Under the pieces are notes generated by a model that saw only the letters and a program-made list of their open reading frames with translations, was not told the origin of the DNA and made no database searches. This document shows positions 48,099-56,884 of a DNA stretch of 64,000 nucleotides, piece after piece; the first letter of the stretch is position 1; each line of letters opens with the position of its first letter. The stretch is from Cytophagales bacterium. GTDB lineage: Bacteria > Bacteroidota > Bacteroidia > Cytophagales > Microscillaceae. The stretch covers positions 62,001-126,000 of the forward strand of contig JAAFJG010000004.1 of the NCBI GenBank assembly GCA_013298075.1, written 5' to 3'. Position numbers and translations under genes: made by a program.

Positions 48099-48323
48099 AT
48101 GATAGCAGTTTCAAAAATAAATTATGTGGTCAATAATCAAGAACAAAAAATGCTTGTTCAGATTAACATTGAAGATTGGGAAAATATCATAAATACATTT
48201 GAAAAAATGGAAAATATGATTACACTCAAAACCAAATTACAAAATGGTTTTCAGCAAATAAAAGAAATTCAAAATAAAAATAAAAAAGGTAAAACTTTCA
48301 ATAATTTTTTAAATGAATTATGA
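48099..48323 (+). CDS. Small antitoxin-like protein, toxin partner missing
   Basis: 74 residues. The beta-rich start MIAVSKINYVVNNQEQKMLV plus helical body IEDWENIINTFEKMENM and basic tail suggest a Phd/RelB-like or similar antitoxin, but no family was firmly recognised. An ATG overlaps its 3' end at 48313 and opens a frame beginning MNYEIFSQK that stops after about 23 codons, as if the RelE/ParE-type toxin gene were cut off. The next intact gene (48353) is unrelated. Confidence 0.4.
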   Translation: MIAVSKINYVVNNQEQKMLVQINIEDWENIINTFEKMENMITLKTKLQNGFQQIKEIQNKNKKGKTFNNFLNEL

Positions 48324-48352
48324 AATATTTTCTCAAAAAAATACAAATCACA

Positions 48353-49111
48353 ATGCAACTATTCGAACTACAACATCAAAATAAAAAATATAGTTTTAAT
48401 CCAAATTTACCTTTGGATATTAGTTTGATTTTACAAAATAATGACCAAAATCCAACTTGTTATTATGCTGAAAATCCAGTTTTTGAAACTATCAAAGCCG
48501 ATAATTTTGTAGGAAGTGTGGCACAAGGAGGAAGTTGTAATTATCAAAAAATCACGCTCACGCCTCATGGCAATGGCACGCATACGGAATGTTATGGGCA
48601 TATTTCTGCGGATAAAAACGCTACGATTCCAAATTGTTTAGATACTTTTTTATTTTTTGCAGAACTAATTTCTGTCATTCCTACCAAAATAAATGGCGAC
48701 GAAATTATTTTTTGGGAACAAATCGAATCAAAAATAACTTCTTCACCCGAAGCACTTATTTTGAGAACTTTACCAAATCTATCAGAAAAAAAAACAAAAA
48801 ACTATAATCAAACCAATCCACCTTTTTTAGATGAAAAAATAGGTACGAAATTAGCAGAGAAAAATGTAGCACATTTATTGTTAGATTTGCCTTCTGTGGA
48901 TAAAGAACAAGACGAAGGAAAGTTGCTTTGTCATCATAATTTTTGGCAATATCCAAATAATATTCGCAAAAATGCAACGATTACAGAACTAATTTTTGTG
49001 CCTGATTTTATTACTGATGACGTTTATTTATTAAATTTGCAAGTGCCTTCTATTCAAATTGATGCTGTGCCTTCGAAACCTATTTTATATGCGTTAAAAA
49101 ATATGCTATAA
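48353..49111 (+). CDS. Cyclase-family (PF04199-like) metal-dependent hydrolase
   Basis: 252 residues from MQLFELQHQ. It contains the signature metal motif TPHGNGTHTECYGH, a variant of HxGTHxDxxxH in which Glu replaces Asp. Related enzymes include kynurenine formamidase. A C-terminal PSIQIDAVPSKPILY matches the family end. The frame continues 11 codons upstream, but that stretch overlaps the preceding small gene and its possible toxin remnant. The substrate is unknown; no tryptophan-degradation genes are adjacent. Confidence 0.75.
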   Translation: MQLFELQHQNKKYSFNPNLPLDISLILQNNDQNPTCYYAENPVFETIKADNFVGSVAQGGSCNYQKITLTPHGNGTHTECYGHISADKNATIPNCLDTFLFFAELISVIPTKINGDEIIFWEQIESKITSSPEALILRTLPNLSEKKTKNYNQTNPPFLDEKIGTKLAEKNVAHLLLDLPSVDKEQDEGKLLCHHNFWQYPNNIRKNATITELIFVPDFITDDVYLLNLQVPSIQIDAVPSKPILYALKNML

Positions 49112-49159
49112 AAAATGCAATTTTCTATTATAAAATTCGTATTATTTAAAAAAAGTATA

Positions 49160-49167
49160 TAACTTTG
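49160..49167 (+). promoter_or_regulatory. -7 element of TonB-C gene
   Basis: TAACTTTG, 31 bp before ATG 49198; the -33 has only a partial match. Confidence 0.5.
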
Positions 49168-49197
49168 CAATCCACAACAAAATAACTTCTTAAATAT

Positions 49198-49587
49198 ATG
49201 ATAAAATCACTATTTCCTTGTTTTATATTTGGTTTTTTATGTTTATTTACACAAAAAATTTCAGCACAGTCTACCGAAACTATCTATAAAATGACTGAAC
49301 AAGCACCCGCACCCAAAGGCGGATTAAGTTCTTTTTATAATTATACAGAAGATAATATCAAAAGAACGCCAGCAGCCAAACAAAAAGGCATTAAAGGGCA
49401 AGTTTTTGTGCAGTTTATAGTCGAAAAAGATGGAACTTTATCTAATATAAAAGTAATCAAAGGAATTGGAGCAGGTTGTGATGAAGAAGTTATCAAATGT
49501 CTTAAAAATGCACCACATTGGCAACCCGGAAAACAAAAAGGAAAACCTGTACGTGTGCAACAGACTTTGGCAATTGCTGTGAGATAA
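49198..49587 (+). CDS. Secreted TonB C-terminal domain protein
   Basis: 129 residues: a signal peptide (to about ISAQS, residue 24) followed directly by a TonB C-terminal fold, with KGIKGQVFVQFIVEKDGTLS, then VIKGIGAGCDEEVIKCLKNA and WQPGKQKGKPVRVQQTLAI. There is no proline-rich spacer and no retained anchor, so it is a periplasmic TonB-C protein rather than a classical energy transducer. Such stand-alone forms are common in Bacteroidota and their role is unclear. Confidence 0.8.
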   Translation: MIKSLFPCFIFGFLCLFTQKISAQSTETIYKMTEQAPAPKGGLSSFYNYTEDNIKRTPAAKQKGIKGQVFVQFIVEKDGTLSNIKVIKGIGAGCDEEVIKCLKNAPHWQPGKQKGKPVRVQQTLAIAVR

Positions 49588-49671
49588 TGAAAAATTGGTG
49601 GAAGTCTCAATGCGAGCCTAATGGTGATATTTTAGTAATTAACGTAAAATTAGATTAAAAATATTTTTTAT

Positions 49672-49702
49672 TTTGATATTTTAAATATTTTTGTTAGTTT
49701 TG
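49672..49702 (+). promoter_or_regulatory. Promoter of DUF5686 gene
   Basis: TTTG (49672-49675), 19-bp spacer, TAGTTTTG (49695-49702). An in-frame TTG at 49691 falls inside it, so ATG 49733 is the start. Confidence 0.7.
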
Positions 49703-49732
49703 CAAAAAATATTATCAATTTATTCACCATTT

Positions 49733-52234
49733 ATGCGTTATTTTCTCTTATTTCTATTTTCTTTTTTTCAAATAATCACACAAGCACAAACATTAAAAGG
49801 CGTTCTCAAAGACTCAAAAACCAAACAAGGCATACCTTTGGTAGGCGTTATTATCAACAAAGGAGAAAGTGGAACAACTACTGATTTTGAGGGTAATTTT
49901 GAGGTTAATTTTCCTATTCAACAAATAAAAATCATAGAATTTACGCATATTTCTTATCAAAAATTTACGTATCAAATCAAAAATAATGATGATTTAAAAC
50001 CTTTATCAAAATCATTGAATATTAGTTTATACGAAAAAGAAGAAAATTTAAAAGAAGTAGTTATCAAAGCAGGCGAAAATCCAGCCCATAAAATCATCAA
50101 AAAAGCCTCCAAAAATAGAAAAATAAATGACCTCAAAAATGTAGAAAAATATAGTTTTACAGGTTATCATAAATTTACTTTAGGTGCAGAAGATGCACCC
50201 AAAGAAATGCACAAAAAATCGGACAGAGTCGAAGAAGGACAAATCGATTCGAGTGATGTCGATTTGAATGAATATTTTAAAAAACACCATATTTTATTGA
50301 CCGAAACCGTTACCGATTATCAATATTTAAAACCCAATCAACATCTCGAAAAAATAAAAGCAAGCAAAATTTCAGGCTTAACAAATCCGCGTTTATTGGC
50401 TTGGAGTGCGAACTCAAAACCTGTAGATTTTTCGGGTGATTATGTTAAAATATTAGATAAAGAATACCTCAATCCGTTGGCAAAAGGAAGTACAGAAAGA
50501 TATTTTTTTAATATCGAAGATACATTATTTCATCAAAAAGACACTATTTATATTATTTCTTTCACTCCATTCGTCGAAAAAAATGTATTAGGTATTGATG
50601 GAATTATGCACGTAAATACTAAAACTTATGCGTTGCAAAATGTGATTTTGAACAATAAATCGCAAATGGGAACACTCACAAGGTTTAATATTCAACAAAG
50701 GTCAGAATGGATAAATGAAAAAGCATGGTTCCCTGTTCAGACTTTATTTGATGCAACTTTTGAGGAATTGATGATTTCTACTACCAAAAGAGTAAAAGGA
50801 AATTGGAAAGGTTATTATCAAAATTTTAATGTCGAACCCGAATTAAATAAAAAAGATTTCTCCGAAGTTGTCCAAAAAATTGAGGACGAAGCACACACAA
50901 AAGACGATGAATTCTGGCAAAAAAATAGAAAAGAAATTTTAGATAATACAGATAAAAACTCGTATAAATATTTAGATAGTTTAGGAAAAAAACATAAATG
51001 GGATAGAATTTTGACAATTAGCGAAGGTTTGTCTTCTAATCGAATTGGAATAGGAAAATATTTTGATTTAGATGTAGATAAATTATTAAAAGTAAATCAA
51101 TACGAACAAGTTCGTTTAGGCGTTGGTTTTGCGACAAGTCAAGCATTTTCTAAACAATTTTCTATCGGTAAACCTTACATTTTTGGCGGATATGTAGGCT
51201 ATGGTTTTGGCGATAATCGAATTAAATATGGCTTTGACTTCGAGACTTTATTAGCAGAAAGAAAACAAATAAAAGCAGGAATTTCGTATAAAGATGACTT
51301 ATTAGAGCCAGCAATGACCGATTTTTTAGCACCAAGACAAGTAATGGCGGCTCGAAGTTTTAGAAATTTTTTGGCTGAAAGAATGGATAGAATTAAATCC
51401 ACCGAATTATCTGTGAGTATGCGAGTAAGGAAAGGTTTGACGCTCAAAACGACTTTAATAAATAGAGAAATAAATACAAATTACGATTATATTTTTACGC
51501 CAAAAGTCGAAGATAATCAAATATTTTCGGTAAATAAAAGTTATTTTGTGCAAAATGAATTTTCATTGCAAGCAAATTATGCCAAAAATGAAGAATATTT
51601 AGAAGTGCGCGGGCAAAGAATATTAAATAAAATTGAGTTGCCTTCGGCGAATATCAATGTAAGAATTGGCACACTCACACAAGGAAATTTTACAGAAAAC
51701 TATACCAAATTAGAAGGACGTTTTTTTCATAAACACAAATTTTTATATTACGGAACGCTCCATACTGAAATACAAACAGGTAAAATATTTGGTAATTTAC
51801 CTTATCATTTTTTGTATAATGGTATGGGAACAACGGGCAGATTGTATCCATTTACACAAGGATATTTTCAAACGGTGGATATATATGAATTTGTCAATAG
51901 TGAGTTTTTGAACGTATTTTTACATCATAATTTTGGGAGTATTATTCCTGCTAAATACAAAACAAAACACTTTCAACCTGAACTTACTTTTTATCAATTT
52001 TTTGGCGTTGGGAATTTATCGAATGCAAAAAATCATACTTTTATCAATACACAATCTATGGAAAAAGGTTTGTTTGAAAGTGGCATTGGCATCGATAAAT
52101 TGTATCGATATAAATATGTAAATATAGCTTATTTGAACCTTGGCTTAGGAGTTTTTGGGCGATATGGTGCATACACACGCGGGCAATGGAATGATAATTT
52201 TGCTATCAAATTATTGGTTAAATTCGAATTATAA
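49733..52234 (+). CDS. DUF5686 outer-membrane protein with CarboxypepD-reg domain
   Basis: 833 residues: a signal peptide (to about TQAQT), then a carboxypeptidase-regulatory-like beta-sandwich (LKGVLKDSKTKQGIPLVGVI, GTTTDFEGNFEVNF). A long DUF5686 region follows, and the C-terminal half is rich in alternating strands, expected to form an outer-membrane barrel ending in LLVKFEL with a terminal hydrophobic/aromatic pattern. The relatives resemble TonB-dependent receptors in outline but lack a plug domain. Function is unknown. Confidence 0.78.
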   Translation: MRYFLLFLFSFFQIITQAQTLKGVLKDSKTKQGIPLVGVIINKGESGTTTDFEGNFEVNFPIQQIKIIEFTHISYQKFTYQIKNNDDLKPLSKSLNISLYEKEENLKEVVIKAGENPAHKIIKKASKNRKINDLKNVEKYSFTGYHKFTLGAEDAPKEMHKKSDRVEEGQIDSSDVDLNEYFKKHHILLTETVTDYQYLKPNQHLEKIKASKISGLTNPRLLAWSANSKPVDFSGDYVKILDKEYLNPLAKGSTERYFFNIEDTLFHQKDTIYIISFTPFVEKNVLGIDGIMHVNTKTYALQNVILNNKSQMGTLTRFNIQQRSEWINEKAWFPVQTLFDATFEELMISTTKRVKGNWKGYYQNFNVEPELNKKDFSEVVQKIEDEAHTKDDEFWQKNRKEILDNTDKNSYKYLDSLGKKHKWDRILTISEGLSSNRIGIGKYFDLDVDKLLKVNQYEQVRLGVGFATSQAFSKQFSIGKPYIFGGYVGYGFGDNRIKYGFDFETLLAERKQIKAGISYKDDLLEPAMTDFLAPRQVMAARSFRNFLAERMDRIKSTELSVSMRVRKGLTLKTTLINREINTNYDYIFTPKVEDNQIFSVNKSYFVQNEFSLQANYAKNEEYLEVRGQRILNKIELPSANINVRIGTLTQGNFTENYTKLEGRFFHKHKFLYYGTLHTEIQTGKIFGNLPYHFLYNGMGTTGRLYPFTQGYFQTVDIYEFVNSEFLNVFLHHNFGSIIPAKYKTKHFQPELTFYQFFGVGNLSNAKNHTFINTQSMEKGLFESGIGIDKLYRYKYVNIAYLNLGLGVFGRYGAYTRGQWNDNFAIKLLVKFEL

Positions 52235-52265
52235 ATTTTATTTTTATTCATCAAAAATATACAAA

Positions 52266-53060
52266 ATGCACACAATTTCAGAAAAAAAAGAGGCTTTTGA
52301 ACGTCTATTGACAATTATGGACGAACTAAGAGAACAATGTCCTTGGGACAAAAAACAAACTTTTGAAACGCTAAGACATCTCACACTCGAAGAAACTTAC
52401 GAACTTTCGGAAGCAATTTTGAATGGTGATATGAATGAAATAAAAAAAGAATTAGGTGATATTTTATTGCATTTGGTTTTTTATAGTCGAATTGGTTCTG
52501 AAACCAACGATTTTGATGTGGCTGATGTTATTCATTCGCTTTGTGAAAAATTAATTCATAGACATCCACATATTTATGGAGATGTAAAAGTTGATAATGA
52601 AGAAGATGTAAAAAGAAATTGGGAGCAATTAAAACTCAAAGAAGGCAATAAATCTGTGTTAGGTGGCGTGCCTGCGTCTTTGCCCGCCCTTATCAAAGCA
52701 CAAAGAATACAAGAAAAAGCAAGAGCCGTTGGTTTTGATTGGGATAATGCAAATCAAGTGTGGGACAAAGTAAAAGAAGAAATAAACGAATTTGAAGCAG
52801 AATTTAAACCAGAAAATACGCACCAAAATCACGAAAAAGCAGAGGAAGAATTTGGCGATGTAATGTTTGCTTTGGTCAATTATGCGCGTTTTGTAGGCAT
52901 CAATCCCGAAACGGCTTTATCAAAAACCAATCAAAAATTCATTCGAAGATTTCAACATATCGAACAGTCCGCCCAAAATATCAACAAAAAATTAGAAAAT
53001 ATGACTTTAGCAGAAATGGATATTTTTTGGAATGAAGCCAAAAAAGAAGAAAGAAAATAA
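52266..53060 (+). CDS. mazG: Nucleoside triphosphate pyrophosphohydrolase MazG
   Basis: 264 residues with two MazG folds. The first (about 5-110) has CPWDKKQTFETLRHLTLEET and the metal motif EETYELSEAI plus ELGDILLHLVFYSRI. The second (about 150-260) has EEINEFEAEF and EEFGDVMFALVNYARF. It hydrolyses aberrant or excess NTPs. The start is MHTISEKK at 52266; the frame extends further up but overlaps the previous gene without family support. Confidence 0.93.
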   Translation: MHTISEKKEAFERLLTIMDELREQCPWDKKQTFETLRHLTLEETYELSEAILNGDMNEIKKELGDILLHLVFYSRIGSETNDFDVADVIHSLCEKLIHRHPHIYGDVKVDNEEDVKRNWEQLKLKEGNKSVLGGVPASLPALIKAQRIQEKARAVGFDWDNANQVWDKVKEEINEFEAEFKPENTHQNHEKAEEEFGDVMFALVNYARFVGINPETALSKTNQKFIRRFQHIEQSAQNINKKLENMTLAEMDIFWNEAKKEERK

Positions 53061-53087
53061 ATTTGAATATAAAAAAATAGTTACACT

Positions 53088-53870
53088 TTAATTTCTATTA
53101 AATAATCCATTTTTATGTATATTATCGATTAAAAATTGAATTTCTATTGGTTTTTTCCAATTTCTATGTATCATTCTATGGCAATTTGAGCAAACAGGAA
53201 TTAGATTTGTAACGGCTTGTTTCAAAGTATTTTCTATGTCGTCATCTTCATATTTAAAAATTGGTTTTGTATGATGTATTTCTATAAAACCTTTGCCAAT
53301 ATCATCACCATAGAAATCACCAAAATTAAAATTACAACAATGACAACTAATTCTGTCCTCTTTTGTAAAACATTGAATAGCATAATTTCGTAATTTTGAA
53401 GACCTTTCATAAATAGAAACTTCTGTAAGCCTTTTGTTTCCTTCTTGTATGATTATATTTTCATCAAATACTTCAATTTTTTTCTTATTTTGATTTTGCG
53501 CAACTTTGCGTAAATTTTCGGTAAGGTCTGTATATGTAAAATCGTTAATTAAAAGGTATTTGAGAATATCTTCGTTTTGTTTTAGATGTTGCTTACCATC
53601 ATCGGTAATTTCTACATAACTATTTTTTGATACTCCTTTATATTGAGCATATCCAAATTTTTCAAATGTGTTATGTGCTTTTAAATTTCTAACTTTTTGA
53701 GAAAATTTATCATCATTTCTGCCTATAAGAATTTCCAAATCCTCACCAACTGGTTTCATAATATCTCTTAATTTTTGAATTAATTCGGAGGTTGTGATAC
53801 GCCCTTCATTCAAACTCATTAAGTATAAAGAAGGTAAGATTAACTCTGTTTCTGTGATTCTTTTAGCCAT
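53088..53870 (-). CDS. HNH restriction endonuclease of a type II system
   Basis: 260 residues. Residues 1-90 look like the winged-helix N-terminal domain seen in Mrr-like and related endonucleases ([20 protein letters not shown]). The C-terminal HNH nuclease has zinc cysteines CHCC, the catalytic IEIHHTKPI, and [15 protein letters not shown]. It directly follows the adenine methyltransferase gene with one base between them, so the two form a restriction-modification pair. Target specificity is expected to match the methylase. Confidence 0.82.
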   Translation of the reverse strand: MAKRITETELILPSLYLMSLNEGRITTSELIQKLRDIMKPVGEDLEILIGRNDDKFSQKVRNLKAHNTFEKFGYAQYKGVSKNSYVEITDDGKQHLKQNEDILKYLLINDFTYTDLTENLRKVAQNQNKKKIEVFDENIIIQEGNKRLTEVSIYERSSKLRNYAIQCFTKEDRISCHCCNFNFGDFYGDDIGKGFIEIHHTKPIFKYEDDDIENTLKQAVTNLIPVCSNCHRMIHRNWKKPIEIQFLIDNIHKNGLFNRN

Positions 53871-53871
53871 T

Positions 53872-55074
53872 TTAATAATTAGTAATTAGAAGATGTTCAA
53901 CATTTTTGTCATTTCGATTCATAAAACTAACAAGATATGTTTTGTCAAATGATTGAATATTTAAGCCTTTGTTATGATAAAGTTCAAAAATAAATTCTGT
54001 ATTTTTAATTATCATCATCCACTTTGATTTACATTTTTTTAGTAGATAATTAGCAAGTCTTTCTTGGTCATCTCTTGTGAATTCATTTTTTGCATACGTA
54101 CTAAATTCACTATCATAAGGTGGATCGAGAAATATAAAATCATTTTCAGTTGGATGATGCAATTCAAAAAAATTCTCAAAATCTTCATTTTCTATAATTG
54201 TATTACCAAGCAATGATTTTAATTCTTTTGTTTTTAAATAATCTACTTTTTTTTGAAAATTTTTTCTATTGTACGCAATCCCTCCATAAGGAACATTAAA
54301 ATCTCCATTTGAATTATAACGAAACATTCCACTATAAGCAAAATTTCTTATAAATAAAAAAGTAGCAGATTTAAGTGCGTCATTGAGCGTATATTTTTTT
54401 GTATTATTATAAATATGTCGAAATTGCATATAAAAAGCACTTTTAAAAGCCGTTTCTATGTTATCTAAAATATCGTTATCATCTAATAAATTTTTTACTT
54501 TTTCAATATCTTTCATTCGTTTTATTTTGCGAATAAGATTTATTTTAATTTCCTTGATAAAATTCTCTTTATTAAAATTAAACATTGTTGAAAACATATT
54601 ATTAAACTGTTCTGAATGATTTAAAACAAATTCAAACAAAATTTCTTTAAGTTTTGTATTGTCTATTTTATCTATTGAATAATCTTTATACGTTTGAATA
54701 AAAAAAACAGAATTGGTTTGAATTATAATTGTCAATAAATCCCAATTATAAATAATATTATCCAAAGCATCAAAAAAAAACTCTCTATTTTCGTTTATAA
54801 AATTACGATAAAGTGTAATTAATTCGTCTGATTTATCGTTTATAAAATACTTTTTTGCCTGAATAGCAGCATAAACTGCTCCACCTCCAACAAATGGCTC
54901 ATAATAATCTTCAAATTTTTCAAAAGGTAAATTTGGAAGAATATATTTTAATTCTTGCTCTTTTCCACCTGCCCATTTTAAAATTGGGGAAAGTTTTTTT
55001 GTACTGACATAGTTTGTCGAGCCAAGTGCAATCTGATTATATCTTTCTATTGGTTCTAATACAATGTTTTCCAT
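53872..55074 (-). CDS. D12-class (Dam-type) adenine-N6 DNA methyltransferase
   Basis: 400 residues. The SAM-binding [14 protein letters not shown] (about 29-42), [16 protein letters not shown], and catalytic [12 protein letters not shown] (about 315-325) are intact. The length exceeds Dam (about 280) because of a helical insert around 120-230. D12 enzymes often modify GATC or related sites. The gene has a -7 element (TAATTTTG, minus strand 55133-55140) and precedes the endonuclease gene, so the methylase is made first. Confidence 0.88.
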   Translation of the reverse strand: MENIVLEPIERYNQIALGSTNYVSTKKLSPILKWAGGKEQELKYILPNLPFEKFEDYYEPFVGGGAVYAAIQAKKYFINDKSDELITLYRNFINENREFFFDALDNIIYNWDLLTIIIQTNSVFFIQTYKDYSIDKIDNTKLKEILFEFVLNHSEQFNNMFSTMFNFNKENFIKEIKINLIRKIKRMKDIEKVKNLLDDNDILDNIETAFKSAFYMQFRHIYNNTKKYTLNDALKSATFLFIRNFAYSGMFRYNSNGDFNVPYGGIAYNRKNFQKKVDYLKTKELKSLLGNTIIENEDFENFFELHHPTENDFIFLDPPYDSEFSTYAKNEFTRDDQERLANYLLKKCKSKWMMIIKNTEFIFELYHNKGLNIQSFDKTYLVSFMNRNDKNVEHLLITNY

Positions 55075-55132
55075 TGAGTAATTTTTTCATATTTAAGCAT
55101 AAACGATACTTTTATAACGTTACAAAAATAAA

Positions 55133-55140
55133 CAAAATTA
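55133..55140 (-). promoter_or_regulatory. -7 element of restriction-modification operon
   Basis: TAATTTTG on the minus strand, 58 bp before the methyltransferase start. No C-box or control protein gene was seen. Confidence 0.5.
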
Positions 55141-55318
55141 TTTAAAACACCAAAACATTCTCAAAAAATATTTAATACTTTTAAGGATATTTTTTTTAAA
55201 GTATTGATAATGAATATTTTAATATATTTATAAATCATAAAAAAAAATAAATAGCTTTTTTATCTCACAATTTTTTTGTGGATATTTACTTAAAAATAAC
55301 TTACATCAAAATATTTTT

Positions 55319-55349
55319 TTTGTATTCTAATAAAAATAAACTACATTTG
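55319..55349 (+). promoter_or_regulatory. Promoter of divIC
   Basis: TTTG (55319-55322), 19-bp spacer, TACATTTG (55342-55349), 26 bp before ATG. Confidence 0.7.
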
Positions 55350-55374
55350 CATATAATTTTTATCAAAGGTTACA

Positions 55375-55683
55375 ATGAAATTTATCAAAATTCCAAAAAT
55401 AGTTACCAATTTTTATTTAGTGAGTGCTATTATTTTCGTAAGTTGGATGCTTTTTTTTGATGCAAACGATTGGATAACACAATACAATCGCCAAAAAAGA
55501 CTGCAAAAAATGGAAGAAGAAAAGAAATTTTATGAAAAAAGAACGCAAGAAGTAAAAGCCGATTTTAGAGATTTAAAAAATAATTCTGAAGTATTGGAAA
55601 GATTTGCACGCGAAAAATATTTTCTCAAAAAACCAAAAGAAGAAGTTTTTATTTTGACAGAAGAACAAAAAAGTAAAAAATAA
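55375..55683 (+). CDS. DivIC/FtsB-family septum formation protein
   Basis: A 102-residue bitopic membrane protein of the division machinery: a short cytoplasmic start, one membrane helix (about 13-31, FYLVSAIIFVSWMLFF), and a periplasmic coiled coil (QKRLQKMEEEKKFYEKRTQE). The conserved end EVLERFAREKYFLKKPKEEV is the family signature. In Bacteroidota it works with FtsL/FtsQ. It is followed at once by a glycosyltransferase fragment. Confidence 0.9.
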   Translation: MKFIKIPKIVTNFYLVSAIIFVSWMLFFDANDWITQYNRQKRLQKMEEEKKFYEKRTQEVKADFRDLKNNSEVLERFAREKYFLKKPKEEVFILTEEQKSKK

Positions 55684-55776
55684 ATGCCAAAAATTTCTAT
55701 TTTGACAGCCACTTATAATAGAAGTAAATTGTTGTGGCGAGCGTGGAAACTTTTTTTGGAAAAACAGAAGTTTTAA
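55684..55776 (+). pseudogene. N-terminal remnant of a family 2 glycosyltransferase
   Basis: A 30-codon frame beginning directly after the divIC stop reads PKISILTATYNRSKLLWRAW, the classic first strand and loop of a GT-A glycosyltransferase, then runs into a stop. The rest of the gene is gone; the next 110 bp show no continuation. It may be the scar of a deletion between divIC and the CPBP gene. Confidence 0.7.
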
Positions 55777-55887
55777 ATATTATCGAAATTTATCGGATAG
55801 TATTTGTAATAAGCTTGAAAAAAGGTAATATTTTTAGTTTTTCGATACAAATAAACGTACATTTATAAAAAAATAATACAATCAAAA

Positions 55888-56772
55888 ATGGTTTCTCGTC
55901 TTTTAAAATCTATTTCAATTACACTTTCTTTATTAGGACTTTTTATTTTATTTTCTGCTTTTGCGTCTTTTTTAGCGGGCGGAATTATCAAATTACTCTC
56001 AGGTGCTTCTTTTAATAATCTCACAAGTGTAGAATATTGGGAAACTATTCCCGCAGGACGTTGGTATATGTTGAGTATGCAAGCCATTTCGGCTTTGGGT
56101 AGTTTTTTTGGTACTTTTTGGGCGTATCGATTATTATTCGAAACCAAAGAAAATGTTATCAGCACCAGAAATGAAAATGTATTAGCATTTATATTGATTA
56201 TTTTTCTTACGATTGGTTTGATGCCATTTTCAGGTTTTGTCGCACAATGGAATCAAAGTCTTAATTTTGGTGTTTGGGCAGTAGAAATGGAATTAAAATT
56301 AGAATTATTAACCAAATATTTAATCAATTTTAGTAGTTTTTCACAATTTTTATTTGGTATTTTAGTCATTGGAGTTATTCCTGCGATAGGCGAAGAATTG
56401 TTATTTAGAGGAATTTTACAAAGAAGATTAGGTGAAAATTTTAATTATCATATTGCTATTTGGCTGAGTGCAGCTTTGTTTAGTGCGATTCATTTACAAT
56501 TTTTAGGATTTTTTCCGAGAATGATTTTAGGGGCATTATTTGGTTATTTATATTATTTTTCGGGAGATTTAAAAACCGCTATTTTTGCTCATTTTGTCAA
56601 TAATTCTTTTACATTGTTGTTAGTTTATTTATATCAAACTAAAAATATTGAAATTGATTTGGCAGATAAACCCAATATTTCAGTGGCATTAGCTGCTATT
56701 TCTTTCTCCATTTCAATGGTTATTTTTGTTGTTATGTATCAATTTTTTTGGAAAAAAAAGATAGAAAATTAG
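55888..56772 (+). CDS. CPBP (CAAX-like) intramembrane metalloprotease
   Basis: 294 residues with about eight membrane helices. Active-site motifs: IGEELLFRGILQRRL (EExxxR), FSAIHLQFLGF (FxxxH) and HFVNNSF (HxxxN/B). Such proteins act as type II CAAX-like proteases; in bacteria they process or protect peptides. All motifs are intact. The substrate is unknown and no bacteriocin gene is adjacent. Confidence 0.88.
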   Translation: MVSRLLKSISITLSLLGLFILFSAFASFLAGGIIKLLSGASFNNLTSVEYWETIPAGRWYMLSMQAISALGSFFGTFWAYRLLFETKENVISTRNENVLAFILIIFLTIGLMPFSGFVAQWNQSLNFGVWAVEMELKLELLTKYLINFSSFSQFLFGILVIGVIPAIGEELLFRGILQRRLGENFNYHIAIWLSAALFSAIHLQFLGFFPRMILGALFGYLYYFSGDLKTAIFAHFVNNSFTLLLVYLYQTKNIEIDLADKPNISVALAAISFSISMVIFVVMYQFFWKKKIEN

Positions 56773-56884
56773 TTTTACAACGATTGCAGAAAAAAATATT
56801 TAAAAAAATAACTAAAATACATATCAAATTAAAAAAATATTATTTAACTTCGCCTAAAAATTCAAAGGGTACGATTAAAATATT

